Shown: positions 1 through 10,970 of the stretch, piece by piece
Layout: the number at the start of each line of letters is the position of its first letter
How positions within the stretch are numbered: the stretch's first letter is position 1
Notes under the pieces: model-generated
What the model was told of the DNA's origin: nothing
The model's input: only the letters and a program-made list of their open reading frames with translations
Databases searched by the model: none
Made by a program: the position numbers and the translations under genes
Assembly: GCA_013350335.1 (NCBI GenBank)
Contig: CM023536.1
Span: 41,858,314 to 41,922,313, forward strand
Reading direction: 5' to 3'
Length of the DNA: 64,000 bases
Origin: Chimonanthus salicifolius
Taxonomy: Eukaryota > Streptophyta > Magnoliopsida > Laurales > Calycanthaceae

Positions 1-1
1 C

Positions 2-370
2 ATCAATGAAGTTGAAAACAGTCAGGACATGGAGGTAAGATCGCCCGAGTACAATGTTGGGGCCTTTGTACCCGAAGAGGATGAGGAATATGTCCCAAAC
101 ATAAGAGAATTTGTAGGGGAGATAGAGCCCGGGTATATGTGCGAGTTGTGCAATCAGGAGGGGCACAATTGTACTTACTGCCCCTACCTCCTTGAGGTCA
201 TTTGCCCTGTTTGTGGACTGCACGGGCACGGGAAGGAGAGGACTAATTGTCCTTACATTGGAGGACCGGGAATAATACCCTGTTTGACGTGCGGAGTGTT
301 GGGGAACGTGTCGATGACATGCCCTGACAATTTCTTTGACGATGATGCAGGGTCTTCTACGGAAGACTAG
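2..370 (+). CDS. Three-zinc-knuckle ORF inside a gypsy element (5' partial)
   Basis: The frame is open from base 2 to the TAG at 368-370, so the protein probably starts before the window; the first Met in view is at 29. Counting from that Met, there are three CCHC-like knuckles: C38-x2-C41-x4-H46-x4-C51 (canonical), C59-x2-C62-x4-H67-x6-C74 (longer last spacer) and C85-x2-C88-x4-N93-x4-C98, where the histidine is replaced by asparagine. The N-terminal part and the C-terminus (DDDAGSSTED) are acidic. Knuckles of this kind bind nucleic acid in retroelement Gag and in cellular CNBP-like proteins. It lies about 1.7 kb upstream of a gypsy 3' LTR, with no reverse transcriptase between. I infer either a Gag C-terminus of a non-autonomous (LARD or TR-GAG type) element or an extra ORF. 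A captured host gene is possible but less likely. Confidence 0.5.
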   Translation: MNEVENSQDMEVRSPEYNVGAFVPEEDEEYVPNIREFVGEIEPGYMCELCNQEGHNCTYCPYLLEVICPVCGLHGHGKERTNCPYIGGPGIIPCLTCGVLGNVSMTCPDNFFDDDAGSSTED

Positions 371-1005
371 GTTAAGAGGTAGAAAGAAAGGTTAGGGAAA
401 TGGAAATATTTTGTAAGGGTGTATTTTGTGATTCTAAGGGTTTGTTTTACCCTATCAACCCTTGTATGGTGATGGAAGTTTAAATGATTTTCAATAAAGT
501 ATGCAACTTTAGGAGTTCATGAGGACTTTGACACTGAGATGTATGTGAATAAGTTATTGGAGTATATTGAGATGTGGTATGGGTGCGTCCCTCACGTGAT
601 ATTGATGATTGAGACTGTGGGAAACTCGATACGAATTACGGAGACTTGGTCCCGTAGGGTTACCATTGAGGAGTGGGTCCCTCGCATGCTACGCGCTGGA
701 GGGCACTCTCACGACTGTTTGGCACACTAGATGTGCTAGAATGCGCAGAGCTAGGTACTATTTTACCTGGTGGGGGTGGTACTAGCTTCGTCAGACGCGG
801 AGTGACCGTCTTAGAGCTTGACTGAATCACCTATGAGGTGAAGGGATGCAGGGCGAGGTAGACCGGATCACGTTGGACGTGGGTCTTCTGCTTGGTAAGT
901 CATGAGCCCTAAGTCTTTCAAGGGGTCAGGATATAATTGTGATTTGATATGGTTACCACAGTCTTATAGTGATTCATTTGAATGTTGTTCTTACGGATAT
1001 TAAAT

Positions 1006-1430
1006 CATGGATAGATGATACTCATGGACAGAGTGATACCAAGGATGGATGGTTTCCATGAATGGATTATACCCATAAGTGGGTTATTTCATGGATAGTT
1101 ATTAATCATACATAAATGATACTCATGGACAGAGTGATACCAAGGATGGATGGTTTCCATGAATGGATTATACCCATAGGTGGGTTATTTCATGGATAGT
1201 TATTAATCATACATAAATGATACTCATGGACAGAGTGATACCAAGGATGGATGGTTTCCATGAATGAATTATACCCATAGGTGGGTTATATTCATGGATG
1301 GTTAGTAACTGTGTTTAGATGATGCTCTTGGACAGAGTAATACCAAGGATGGATTGTTACCATGAATGGATTATACCCATAGGGGTTATATTCATGGATG
1401 ATTATAAAACAGGGATAGATGATATTTACT
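1006..1430. repeat. 101-bp tandem repeat, about four copies
   Basis: The motif GATACTCATGGACAGAGTGA recurs at 1017, 1118 and 1219 and, with changes (GATGCTCTTGG), at 1321, a period of 101-102 bp. Each unit also carries CCAAGGATGGATGG and TTATACCCATA. The last unit, near 1415, is degenerate. The array lies inside the element, not in the LTR. Confidence 0.9.
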
Positions 1431-2065
1431 GAAAGCGAAACACCAGGGATGGATGTATTTAACCATGGGTGATTATTCCCATGGTGGTTTGGATTGATGC
1501 CGGGAATTGGTATCGTGGAAGTTGGAACAAAAGTTGTTAGTCACATAGAGACTTATGTGCAAAGAAAGATGTGTTTAAATTTGGAGATATACTCAACGGA
1601 AAAGATAGGTGTCTGGTGAAACTTGAATGGGAAACTATGGACGACTGCCGAGTTAGACTGATCACCTGGCTCTGTAGTTAGCTAATGGAATTCCAGGAGA
1701 ATGTAACTAGAAACCTAGTTAAAATGGAATCAGAAAAAGCTTTGAGCATAGGCTCGTGTTGACAGACTACCTCACACGGAGAGTAGATGAAAGAACATAT
1801 TGAGCAGGTACGTATGGAAAATACTATGAGAACAGGTAAAGTGAAACAAGTAGATTGATCTATGTGAGATCACAAATGGCTCACGAGAAAAAGATATAAC
1901 ATGAGACAGAACAAAAGGTGTTACGGAACCAAGCGATTCAATTTGTCAAAGTGGTGTGGATCGACATGGTAATGAAGAAGTCACTTGGGAAATTGAAATC
2001 GGAAATAAGAATAGCACACTCTGAGATATTTATGGAATCGTTTAGAACCCTACTTCGCTCGATTT

Positions 2066-2097
2066 TCGGGACGAAAATTTTAAAAAGAGGGTTATAT
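2066..2097 (+). other. Polypurine tract region before 3' LTR
   Basis: The sequence CGGGACGAAAATTTTAAAAA followed by GAGGG and a short TTATAT lies directly before the LTR start. This matches the usual gypsy (Tekay/Del-like) ending, a GGACGAA...AAGGAGGG stretch a few bases before TGTAAC, and serves to prime plus-strand DNA synthesis. Confidence 0.65.
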
Positions 2098-2130
2098 TGT
2101 AACACCCCGATTTCTCAATAAGATGAATAT

Positions 2131-2610
2131 TTACGAAAATGCCCTGGATTGGTAAATTTATTAATTATGATGTTAAATGAGAAAATAGTGGGGCCCATTG
2201 TTCAAATTAAGATCCTATGAACATATTATAAGGGTCAAATTATAATGGATGGGTAATGTACATCAAATTAGGTCAAAATGGTTAATTGGGTCAAAGAATT
2301 CTCAACGGTTGGAATAATTACGAAAATGCCCCTGGATTGGTGAATTCAATAAATGTGATTGTAAATAAGGAAATAGTGGGGCCCATTACTCAAATTAAGA
2401 TCATATGAGCACATTATGAATGTCAAGTTTGATTGGATGGGTAATTTCTCAATGAAGTGGATAAATTACGAAAATGCCCCTGATGTGTTAAATTAATTAT
2501 TTTGTGATGTTAAGTAAGGAAATGGTATGGCCCATTGCTCAAATTAAGATCATATGAGCACATTATGAATTTCAAGTTTGATTGGATGGGTAATTTACAT
2601 CAATTGGGTC
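2131..2610. repeat. Three imperfect subrepeats near the LTR 5' end
   Basis: The motif TTACGAAAATGCCC starts at 2131, 2318 and 2465. Each is followed by a GG(G)CCCATT block, then CAAATTAAGATC(A/C)TATGA and a GATGGGTAAT block. Unit lengths are 187 and 147 bp, differing by an internal segment. Confidence 0.85.
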
Positions 2611-3584
2611 GAAAATGGCTAAATGGGTCAAAGGGCCCAAATGGGACCCATCGGGTCTTACTGGATTATTTGACCGTTTTGTGATTTTAAATTAAAGGGG
2701 TTAAGCCTATTTGATTGGAAATCAAGTGGAGGAAAAAATGGGTAGGCTTGATCCATATGTAAAAACCAATTAGAAATGACCAAAATACCATAATTGGGTC
2801 ATGTTGTCAAAACGGGTCAAGGAACTAAAAGTGGACCCAACGGGTCGAGTTGACTATTGTTGACCGTGTGAACCCTCAAGGGAGCTCAAACACGATTCAA
2901 ATCAGTTGAGTGGGATTGAGGTGAGTTGGAATTAAATCAAAAGGTGAGTTAACTCATGTGCATTAAATGAAATGCATTAAATGTGATGAGTTGGGTTGGA
3001 ATAAACATACCTTGAGTTGGGTGAGTTGAAATGGAAATTCGAGGGACTGTAAATCAGTGAGTTTAAGGGTAAGTTGAAGAGGTTGGCTGGCCTCAACCCA
3101 ACCAAAACAAGTCCCACACGTTGGGGACTTGTTTTGGTGAGTTCCATGGTGGAAATTAAATGCAAATGCATGGATTTGAGGTGAGTTGTTTGGGAATATG
3201 AATGGCTGCATGGGTAGAATGCCAAGGGGTGCTTTGCTTGGCTGCAAGTTACTCCTTGGTTTGTGCAAGGCTTGATGAGGAGTAATGGGGGTGTTGATGG
3301 CTGAAATACAAAATCAATGAACACCATCACTTGGCCAATTTATCATTGCAAAGCCTAAGATTTTCCTCATCTCTCTCTCCCTCTCTCCTCTCTCCAATTC
3401 GTTGTTCTTCTTGGCTGGAATAGCAGAGGTTTTGGCATCAAATATTCAAGCACAAAACAGCAAAAGAAAAGAAGAAATAGAAGGGAGAAAACAAGGATCA
3501 AAGACAAGGAGGAAGTTTGGAAAATTTGGTAAGTATCTTTATGATATTTTGGTTTAAAAACATAAAACAAGTAGGGTATGTATT

Positions 3585-5060
3585 GGGCCATGGTCATGGC
3601 CGAATACACCAATGTTTAACCTTGATTATGGAGGATTTAAAATGGTAAAAATAACCATTGGGTTCAGCCACCATGAAGGGCCGAACCCCATGTAAGAGAT
3701 GGCTTGGTTTTCATGTTTTGAAACATGAAAACCATGGATTTTGTGGACTGTTTTTGGGTTTTGATTTAAGATTTAAATACATGTTTTAGAATGGTTAAAA
3801 AAATGGATCTGATTGACATAGGGACTGAAGTTTATATGGTCTAAAATCAGTGGATTAAAAGATGGAAATGGACCATTGGGTTCGGCCACTTAGCATGGCC
3901 GAACCCCATGAAAACAAGTGGCTAGTTTTGATGGTTTTTAGAAGTTAAAACCATATAAGTTGGGACTGATGTTAGATGTTTCTAATAGATTTAAAATACA
4001 TGTTTTAAAGAGGGTTAAAACATGGGTTTGGATATCAGAAAAGGTGGAAGTTATGTGGTCTAAATCAGTGGATTAAAATTGGAAAAAATGGACCATGGGG
4101 ATCGGCCATCTTGGATGGCCGAATCCCATGGAGTTGTGTTGATTTTGGATGTTTGTTTGAAAGGTAAAACCTGATTTTTATTTACTGTTATTACATGATT
4201 ATCTGAGGTTTAAAAACAGTAAACATAACCATTGGATTCGGCCACCATGGAGGGCCGAACCCCATGTAAAAGAATCTTGGTTTTCATGTTGGGAAACCTG
4301 GAAACCATGGACTTTTATGGACTGTTTGGATGAATTTAGTTAGAGGGTTTCTAAGAGATATAAGGGCAGCAAAAGGGTACTGATATTGCATGATTTAAAT
4401 AACACCTAATGCATGTTTGAAGGATCAATTCATGGACATAGGGTTCGGCCAACTTGAATGGCCGAACCCCATGAAAGAGATTGATGATTGTTGTGAAATC
4501 AAAGAGTTAGAAACCATGCAATACCATGGGGTTTCTATAGGAGTTTAAATAGAATTAGGCTTGCTGTTTTTATGCCTAAGATACAGGATAAATGATGAAA
4601 GATTATTAGAAGAATTGAATCCCAAAGAGCCATGAGGTTCGGCCATGTGAATGGCCGAACCCCATGGGTTGCTTTATGGTTTTTATTTTGTTTACTTAGG
4701 GTTATGGTTACTGATTTGGGTCAGCCTTTGGATGGCTGAACCATGTATTGATCATGGTTGAATTAGCATGATTAAACCATGAGTGATCATGGTGATAATC
4801 AGATCAAGAGAACCATTGGGTTCGGCCATGTGCATGGCCAAACCCCATGGGGCTAGCTTTGGGATGAATGGACCAAGATTTATGGGTTTTCCTATGTATG
4901 TTAAATGAAATAAGCTTGCTGTTTTGGGTTGGCCATGGGATAGCTGAACCTTGTAGTTAATATGGCTAAATGGTAGAGCCTAACTTGTAAACAAATGATG
5001 GGATCATTGTGTAGGAGGATCATAGGGTTCGGCCATTGATTGTTTTGTTGGAGATTATGA
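3585..5060. repeat. Series of GGTTCGGCC / GGCCGAACC palindromes
   Basis: The inverted pair GGTTCGGCCA ... TGGCCGAACC, usually with ATTGGG before and CCATG after, recurs near 3661-3692, 3875-3910, 4094-4130, 4230-4266, 4438-4473, 4632-4668, 4715-4745 (diverged), 4814-4850 and 4925-4950 (diverged), with a half site at 5032-5056 and a weak site at 3583-3610. Spacing is roughly 100-220 bp. Between palindromes is unrelated AT-rich sequence that itself repeats loosely (for example AAAACCATG). Each can fold into a hairpin with 9-10 bp arms and a short loop. Confidence 0.9.
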
Positions 5061-5540
5061 CTTGGTTGTATGAGTTGGATTAAGTAAACATATGGATTTA
5101 TCTTTGGACTTAGTGATAAGTAAATAACCAGCCACTAAGGTAGATTACTTTTATGAACTTTGATTATGAGCAAGATTAGACATTGGTTATACCAATGGCA
5201 AATATGTGAATACAAGTCAAACGAAGGGATTGATCAAAGGACTCACATGATGTAGTTGGGTCTTAGATATGAATGAACAAGTAAGTGATAGTATGATTTA
5301 TTGATTGTTATATGGATAAGGTACCGGAAGTTGAACGACGTGCGAGTCGTGACCGGGTGACGCGAAAGAAAGATCAAGTACTGAAGTGAATCTTCTGTAG
5401 GTTTCCTACCTTTATTGTAACCACTATTTCATATGCTGTTTTATGTTGATTTCGATAACTTATATGATTGTAAAGTTATGTTTCTAAATGACATGTTTGC
5501 ATAGACATCTCATGCATGACATGGGATGATGGTGTTGTAA

Positions 5541-5696
5541 CCGGAGGCCACACTCCGTCGGGGCGTCCGAAAGACCACTGTGGGGTACCCTGATGATGAG
5601 AATCCCATCAGGAGGAATCCGGAGGCCACACTCCGTCGGGGCGTCCGAAAGACCACTGTGGGTTACCTTGACGATGAGAATCCCGTCAAGTGATGG
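5541..5696. repeat. 78-bp direct duplication in the LTR
   Basis: CCGGAGGCCACACTCCGTCG starts at 5541 and again at 5619. The copies share the following GGGGCGTCCGAAAGACCACT and a GATGAGAATCCC(A/G)TCA hairpin-like end. This GC-rich island is conspicuous in an AT-rich LTR. Confidence 0.9.
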
Positions 5697-6327
5697 CTAT
5701 GTTGAATGGTGATGGGTGGGACTCATTACATGTTCATTTCATACATAGCATGTTTTTATGGAATTTTGTCTCACATGTATTATTATTATGTATATGCATG
5801 TTTTATATGCTAACATGTGGTAGCCCTGATTCGGGAACCTACTGGGCGCGTTGATCTAACGCCCTAATTCTATCCTCAGAGGAGATTGCAGGTACAAGCA
5901 AGGGGAAAGGAAAGGTCATTGACCAGGAGGGGAGCTGAGCCTAAGTGCTTTAATGATGGATTTGGATTACGTTATATTACTGTCATTTGAATACTATTGT
6001 TGGACATGTAATAATTCGTTATTTGCTATGGTTTGATTAGGATAATAACCTGTGGATGGTTGATCTATGTTATTTAATATTTAAGACTGTTACTTGCTAT
6101 CTCGTCTTTCTATTCCGCAATTATCTAGATTATTCCGCATGTTGATGTTAGTTCCATGTGTGATTCACTATCATGGTCTATTCCATGTACACATGGGTGG
6201 CCAGTTAAGGTTCAGACTTGGGTAGTCTGAACTTAACTCGCGTCGTGACGCCGCCCGCTCTCTTCCGATGTTTATTTTAAAAAAAAAAATTAGACTCTGA
6301 AATTCTCGGAAAGGGCGGGGCGTTACA

Positions 6328-7839
6328 AAGTCAACTCCATGGTCCATGTTTGAATTTCGCCTAAGTCCAACCCAATTATCTATGACCAAAACCCATAAAC
6401 CAACCTCACATCTGCACCATCCAATTTCCATCTTAGATCTTAACCCTCCATCTCACATACCAAATTAGGTCTAACCTTAGATCCGCCATGAAATCTAACC
6501 CATTCATTCATCTATCATTAGATCTAGGTCATTCATCATCTTCATGTTCATTTTAACGTTAGATTAGTATTCATCCGTGCTTCACCTACTAATCCATGCA
6601 TTCATTTCATGCGTTGATCATTTTAGCCATTAGATATTAGGTCATCTAATCACATCCCTTCATTCATCTCTTAGAAACCCTAGAGCCTCCACATGCATCC
6701 ATCACATACATAAATTTAGGTCATGCATTTCATTAATCATCTTGGATCAACCATTGAATCCAAACCCTCCATCAACCATCATTCATTTCCTATATTTACT
6801 TTTACCCAAAATACCTTAGAGTCATTCGATCTTAACCAAACCAATCTTAGCCATCCACATATTAAACGCTAAGTATAGACAGCTTGTACCCCAAGATAGC
6901 CTCCATGCTCATATGAGACATCATCCATTGCTTTATCACTCCACACGATTTTATCACTAATTTTTCTCCATGTTTTTAACCCATATTCCATCCACATTCA
7001 TTCATGACACATCACCATCCTATCACCCATGCATCCACACGATTTTTGCATATCCAAAGCCACCCCATGCACATATTGCATTCAACTCTCCACATCTCTT
7101 CCATCCATCTCCACCATTCAATCATCCCATCTTCAAATCTCATCCATTCATTTATCATCTCATGCACAAACCCTAAAACTACATAGCCAAATTTGAATTT
7201 CCCATTGCCCAATCCAATTCCTTTGTTTTCTCTAATCTCCTATCTTTTCTCCACCTTGACTTAACCTCCACGCAAGCACACATCAAATTCGTGTAACCCT
7301 CCTTGTGCAACCCCAAAATCCAATCTTAAATCTCCATCACCCATTTCCATTTAGATCCAATCCAGTCATTTGATTTTCCAACTTAAACCTTGATTTAATC
7401 CAAGCCATCCATCACTTCTTGAAGCCTGTAAATACCCTATTAACCCCAAAGGAAAAATTCTACTATGACCTGGAGTTCACAAGGACTAGAGGCTGGAGCT
7501 GTACACGATTTTTGCAATTTTATTTTAAATCTTCTATGTATTTTTCTTCCAAGCTTTGTACTTTAATTCTTCCATGTAATAAATTGAAGTATCGATTTAG
7601 AATCCTGAAACATCCAAGTTCTAGAATTCTTTTGTCATTATAGTTGTTCTTAATTTAAAGTTTACTACTTTTATTTATTTAATTGAACATGAGCACATGC
7701 AATAGTTAGGATCTTGATTGTAAATGTTGAATCTTGATTACTAAGGTTTAATTAATTAAATTAAAAAGTTGTGAATCTTGTTTCTATTAGTGAGTATGAA
7801 TTTCATATGTACCAGTCAAGGTTTTCCTATTTCTTTTTT
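6328..7839. other. Unclassified CATCCAT-rich spacer
   Basis: No coding or structural element is recognised. The plus strand from about 6400 to 7420 is strongly pyrimidine-rich and full of CATCCAT/CATTCAT words, giving chance open frames on both strands (6970-7212) with low-complexity His/Pro or Met/Trp products. After 7420 it becomes ordinary AT-rich DNA. It may be a decayed LTR or the buried remainder of an older element. Confidence 0.4.
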
Positions 7840-8798
7840 ATAGACATTCAATAGCAAAATGTCCTTGAACTCCACATTTATGGCATTTTTGTTCCTTGTT
7901 TTTATCTTTCCCTTTTTCTTTCAATGTACTAAATCTTTTGACATTTTTATCCTTTGGTTCACCTCGTTTAAGGTTCTTGAATTTATTCCTTTTGTTAAAA
8001 AATTTAAGAACTTTTTAGCTAAAAGAGTAACATCATTATCACTCTCAGAATATGATATTTCTTCTTTTGAGTTATCTGTGTTTGAAGATGATTTTGATGC
8101 AACAAATTTCTTTTTAGGCATTTCATCTTCAAAGTGGAGGTCATAGGTTTGAAGAGACCCTACCAAGTCATGAATTTTCATTAGAGACACATCTCTAAAC
8201 TCCTCAATGACAGCTACCATAGGCTTAAATGTGTTGGGAAATTTCCTTAGTATTTTAGTACAGATCTTAGAGTCAAGAATTATTTCACCTAAGCCCAAAT
8301 GGAATTTAAAAATTCTCCCAGTTTAGAATAGAACTCTATAAACATTTCGCTTTCCTCCGTACGTATATTATCAAATTTTGACTGGAGGATTTGGAGTTTT
8401 GACCTCTTAACCACTGAGGTTCCCTCATGAGTTCTTTCTAAGATGTCCCAAGTATCTTTGGCTGTCACACACATCATAATACGTTTGAACTAATCTGGTG
8501 AGACAACACAGTTAAAGCCTTTCCATTCGCAGTGTATAAAGTTTTTTTTCCATGTCTATCCAGGTGAAGTAATCCATGGGTTTTGTTCCAATGATCTGTT
8601 GTACAGATTTTCCTACTTCATCTTTGGCTGATTTTTCAATGATTTTCTCAATAGGATGTTCCAACCCCTCACTACATATTCCCAGACGGCTCCATCAAGT
8701 GATATAAAGAAGCTTTTCATTTTTGCCTTCCAAGAAGCATAGTTAGAGCCGTCAAAGTAGGGAGGTTTGGAAACAGGATGACTATCACCTTTATGCAT
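7840..8798 (-). pseudogene. Ty1/copia gag, Sirevirus-like, frameshifted
   Basis: Reading on minus from the ATG at 8798, the product begins MHKGDSHPVSKPPYFDGSNY, then WKAKMKSFF and VWEYVVRGW, the usual copia Gag N-terminus. A frameshifted middle (about 8613-8478) leads to CVTAKDTWDILERTHEGTS and VKRSKLQILQSKF (8477-8289), then a third frame with ICTKILRKFPNTFKP and DLVGSLQTYD (8298-7921). A canonical zinc knuckle, C-x2-C-x4-H-x4-C (CHKCGVQGHFAIEC), is encoded at 7885-7844. Recognition stops just past it, so protease and the rest of pol are missing. The block order and wording match Gag (UBN2 family) of Sirevirus-type copia elements. At least two frameshifts make it non-functional. Confidence 0.85.
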
Positions 8799-8850
8799 GA
8801 TTCTAGTACAAGATCAACTCGGACGATTAAGTCCAACTCAGAGTAACCGA

Positions 8851-8863
8851 GGTCTTGATGCCA
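8851..8863 (-). other. Primer-binding site of the Sirevirus-like copia
   Basis: On minus, TGGCATCAAGACC begins two bases after the LTR end. It is a degenerate match to the TGGTATCAGAGC site, complementary to initiator Met tRNA, used by plant copia elements. Its position between LTR and gag supports the assignment. Confidence 0.65.
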
Positions 8864-9706
8864 ATTGAAATTCCGTTACTAAAAGTATGCAAGACCTAAG
8901 AGGGGTGGGGGTAGGGGAGGGGGGATGAATAGGTATGATTTCGAAATTCTATCCCTTTTAAAATATCCTCATGAAAACAATGCTTAGATATATGAGATAT
9001 GAAATGAACCGATTTAGTTCCCTATGAATTAAACACTACTGATGTACTATGGTCGAACCAATGTATGTGTGAAAGTGATGGAAACTCAATCAAACCATTT
9101 AAGTGAAAACATCAACCACCATATATGCACAGAGATTTTATAGTGCCTCGGTTTCAATTAACCTACGTCCACTGTTAGACTTCCCAAATCTAAGGTCGTC
9201 CCAATATACTATGAATGGGCTTCACACCCAAATAGTACAACCCAGTTTTTTTATAAGGTTCGACCCAAATGGTCTAATCCTCGACTGCCTATTTTATTGG
9301 ATGATTCGAACATAATGTTCTAGTCCACCTTACAATGATATCAAAAAAAGAAAAAAGGAACGCAGGCCTTGCGCCTTAACCAAACTTCAAGCTGTGTGTT
9401 CGTTTTGCTTGATGTCTATGCACCTCTTCTTTCAGATTAGGTCCTTTATAGTTGAGTATTGGCACAGCAGGACAAGGGTAATAGGACACTGATATAACTG
9501 ACCTTTGGTCCTAGGTAAAACACCTTCATCTTCATTATACGCTAAGTATTGAATACTAGATCATATCCTTGTTAAAGGAAGATGAAGATGGAGTGAAGTG
9601 GGACTGGAAAGCTCTCTGGTAGTTATTCTCTATTTTCCAATATTCGGTATTGTCCAGTGAATTCAGCCAGCCGAGAATATATAAGACTGTTATGTAACAA
9701 TTAAGT

Positions 9707-9740
9707 CTCGAGGCCTCTAGGCTTCCTTCGAGGCCTCGAG
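9707..9740. repeat. CTCGAGGCCT inverted pair in the LTR
   Basis: CTCGAGGCCT (9707-9716) and its exact reverse complement AGGCCTCGAG (9731-9740) are separated by 14 bases, giving a hairpin with perfect 10-bp arms about 25 bases from the TATA candidate. Confidence 0.9.
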
Positions 9741-10363
9741 CCTGCATTTGGTAGTACAACTCACTTAATTTTTGTTAATTCAAACCTTCCTTCTAATGAT
9801 ATTAAGTCAATGAGCAACTTACCTACACGCCACCTGTCCGTGATTGACATTTAGAGTATCAAACCAATGAATCATGAGATGACACCATGATTTTTCAATA
9901 ATCTTTTGAGATCACGGAGAGTCTCTTGATATTTTTCAAATTTGCAATCATGAAGAAGCTTTCCTTATTCCACAGATCTTTCATATAAAAGGTCTTCTAG
10001 ATTTTTCATTTCTGCTCGTGATTGCCAATCACGAAGATGTTTAACCTTAGATAGATTGAAGAGCCTTTCCAAATATGTAAAGGATAGCCATCCACGATGA
10101 GAGGCTCCAAAAGATTTGTTCAACAGTATGAGGTGGCAAACAGATTTTCAAAGTCTAAAAAGACCCTTGTAGATATTCCTTGCTCCCATAAAAATCCCAA
10201 TCATGATAAGACTTAGGATTTTTCGAAATCAATGAGGGACTTTCCCCTCTTTTCAGATTTATCTTACCATATCTTGTAAGATATTTGGTCAAAGCACACG
10301 TGGCATTGTGATCACACGCTGACAATACAGCTGTCATAATTTTTCACTCAAATATGGACAATC

Positions 10364-10397
10364 TTTGAGGCCTCGAGAGAATGCTTGAGGCCTCAAG
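10364..10397. repeat. Second GAGGCCTC palindrome cluster
   Basis: TTTGAGGCCTCGAG is followed by CTTGAGGCCTCAAG, the latter a perfect 14-bp palindrome at 10384-10397. It shares the GAGGCCTC core with the pair at 9707-9740 in the same LTR. Confidence 0.85.
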
Positions 10398-10632
10398 GCT
10401 TGAGAGTCAAACATTTTTCAATGTTTCAATTAATTAACCATTGACTTCTAAGGTATTTAGGCTTAACTTAAGGTCCACTAAGGTTCACTTACCTGTGTGC
10501 CAAACAACTGTTCAGTGTAGACTCTTCAATGCACAATAGTTCTTCTGACATCTTCTCATTCTTCCAAGGCAATGTCCAAGTGAGTCACGTTATTGAAAAT
10601 ATGGGTGACTCTAACAAGCCAGGGCACTAACA

Positions 10633-10970
10633 CTTTTTCCGTGGTGGAGTAGTGGAGCTGAGCGTCATTCATTTGCTGGCATAATAGATAACATGAGGCA
10701 ACTTTTTTATCCTTTGTCCTAACACGGCTCCTACTATATAGTCAGAGGAATCGCTCATGATTTCAAAGGGTACAAACCAATTTGGTGGCTGTATTATCGG
10801 AGCGAAAGTCAAGGCGGTTTTCAATTTTTCAAAGGCTGTGACACACTTTTCATCAAAATTGAAAATGGTATCCTTGGTTAGGAGTCTACAGAGAGGCCAA
10901 GTTATGCCACTGAATCCTTTGATGAAACTCCTTTAAAACACAGTGTGACCTAAGAATGACCTGATCTCTT
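10633..10970 (-). pseudogene. Athila RT C-terminus and RNase H start, interrupted
   Basis: On minus, the region encodes the RT-RNase H junction of an Athila-type gypsy Pol: VPFEIMSDSSDYIVGAVLGQ, then VIYYASK and a frame ending in the ST(T)TEK region. The expected residues after TTEK are absent because the copia LTR begins at 10632. A stop falls after the YYASK block. The RNase H active site (first Asp in the DSSDY region) is visible, the rest is lost. Confidence 0.8.

Larger units (their letters stand above)
371..2097 (+). mobile_element. Non-coding 3' internal region of gypsy element
   Basis: This joins the zinc-knuckle ORF to the 3' LTR. No pol motif is recognisable on either strand. The short open frames at 539-730 and 1918-2121 show no known motif; the second runs across the polypurine region into the LTR, as gypsy pol tails often do, and could be a remnant. 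A 101-bp tandem array occupies the middle. The lack of integrase and reverse transcriptase immediately before the LTR suggests a non-autonomous or internally replaced element. Confidence 0.5.
2098..6327 (+). mobile_element. Gypsy 3' LTR, 4.2 kb (Tekay/Del-like ends)
   Basis: It starts TGTAACACCCCG and ends GGGGCGTTACA, giving the 6-bp terminal inverted repeat TGTAAC/GTTACA. The polypurine region just upstream fixes it as a 3' LTR in plus orientation. In order it holds three copies of a 147-187 bp subrepeat, a pyrimidine-rich stretch near 3370-3400, a possible splice donor (TTTGGTAAGTAT near 3528), a series of palindromes from about 3585 to 5060, and a 78-bp duplication at 5541. The five bases after it are AAGTC; the matching target duplication would lie left of the window. 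Open frames inside it (for example 2963-3330 and 3367-3612 on minus) are incidental. The Tekay/Del assignment rests on LTR ends only. Confidence 0.85.
8866..10632 (-). mobile_element. 5' LTR of Sirevirus-like copia, 1.77 kb
   Basis: Read on minus, it starts TGTTAGTGCCC at 10632 and ends GGAATTTCA at 8866, followed by the primer site and gag. A TATATA box candidate lies near 9676-9683 and a run of G4-type guanines (plus strand) at 8902-8924. Two strong palindrome clusters lie at 9707-9740 and 10364-10397. Its start cuts an Athila RNase H frame exactly at 10632/10633, so it inserted into that element. The 3' LTR is not present, so the target duplication cannot be checked. Confidence 0.8.

Noticed and set aside
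2963..3612. Minus-strand frames of 81-117 residues in the first LTR
   Set aside because: Antisense to an LTR, without motifs, and two of them overlap in different frames.
6970..7212. Overlapping His/Pro-rich and Met/Trp-rich frames
   Set aside because: Produced by CATCCAT-rich low-complexity DNA on both strands.
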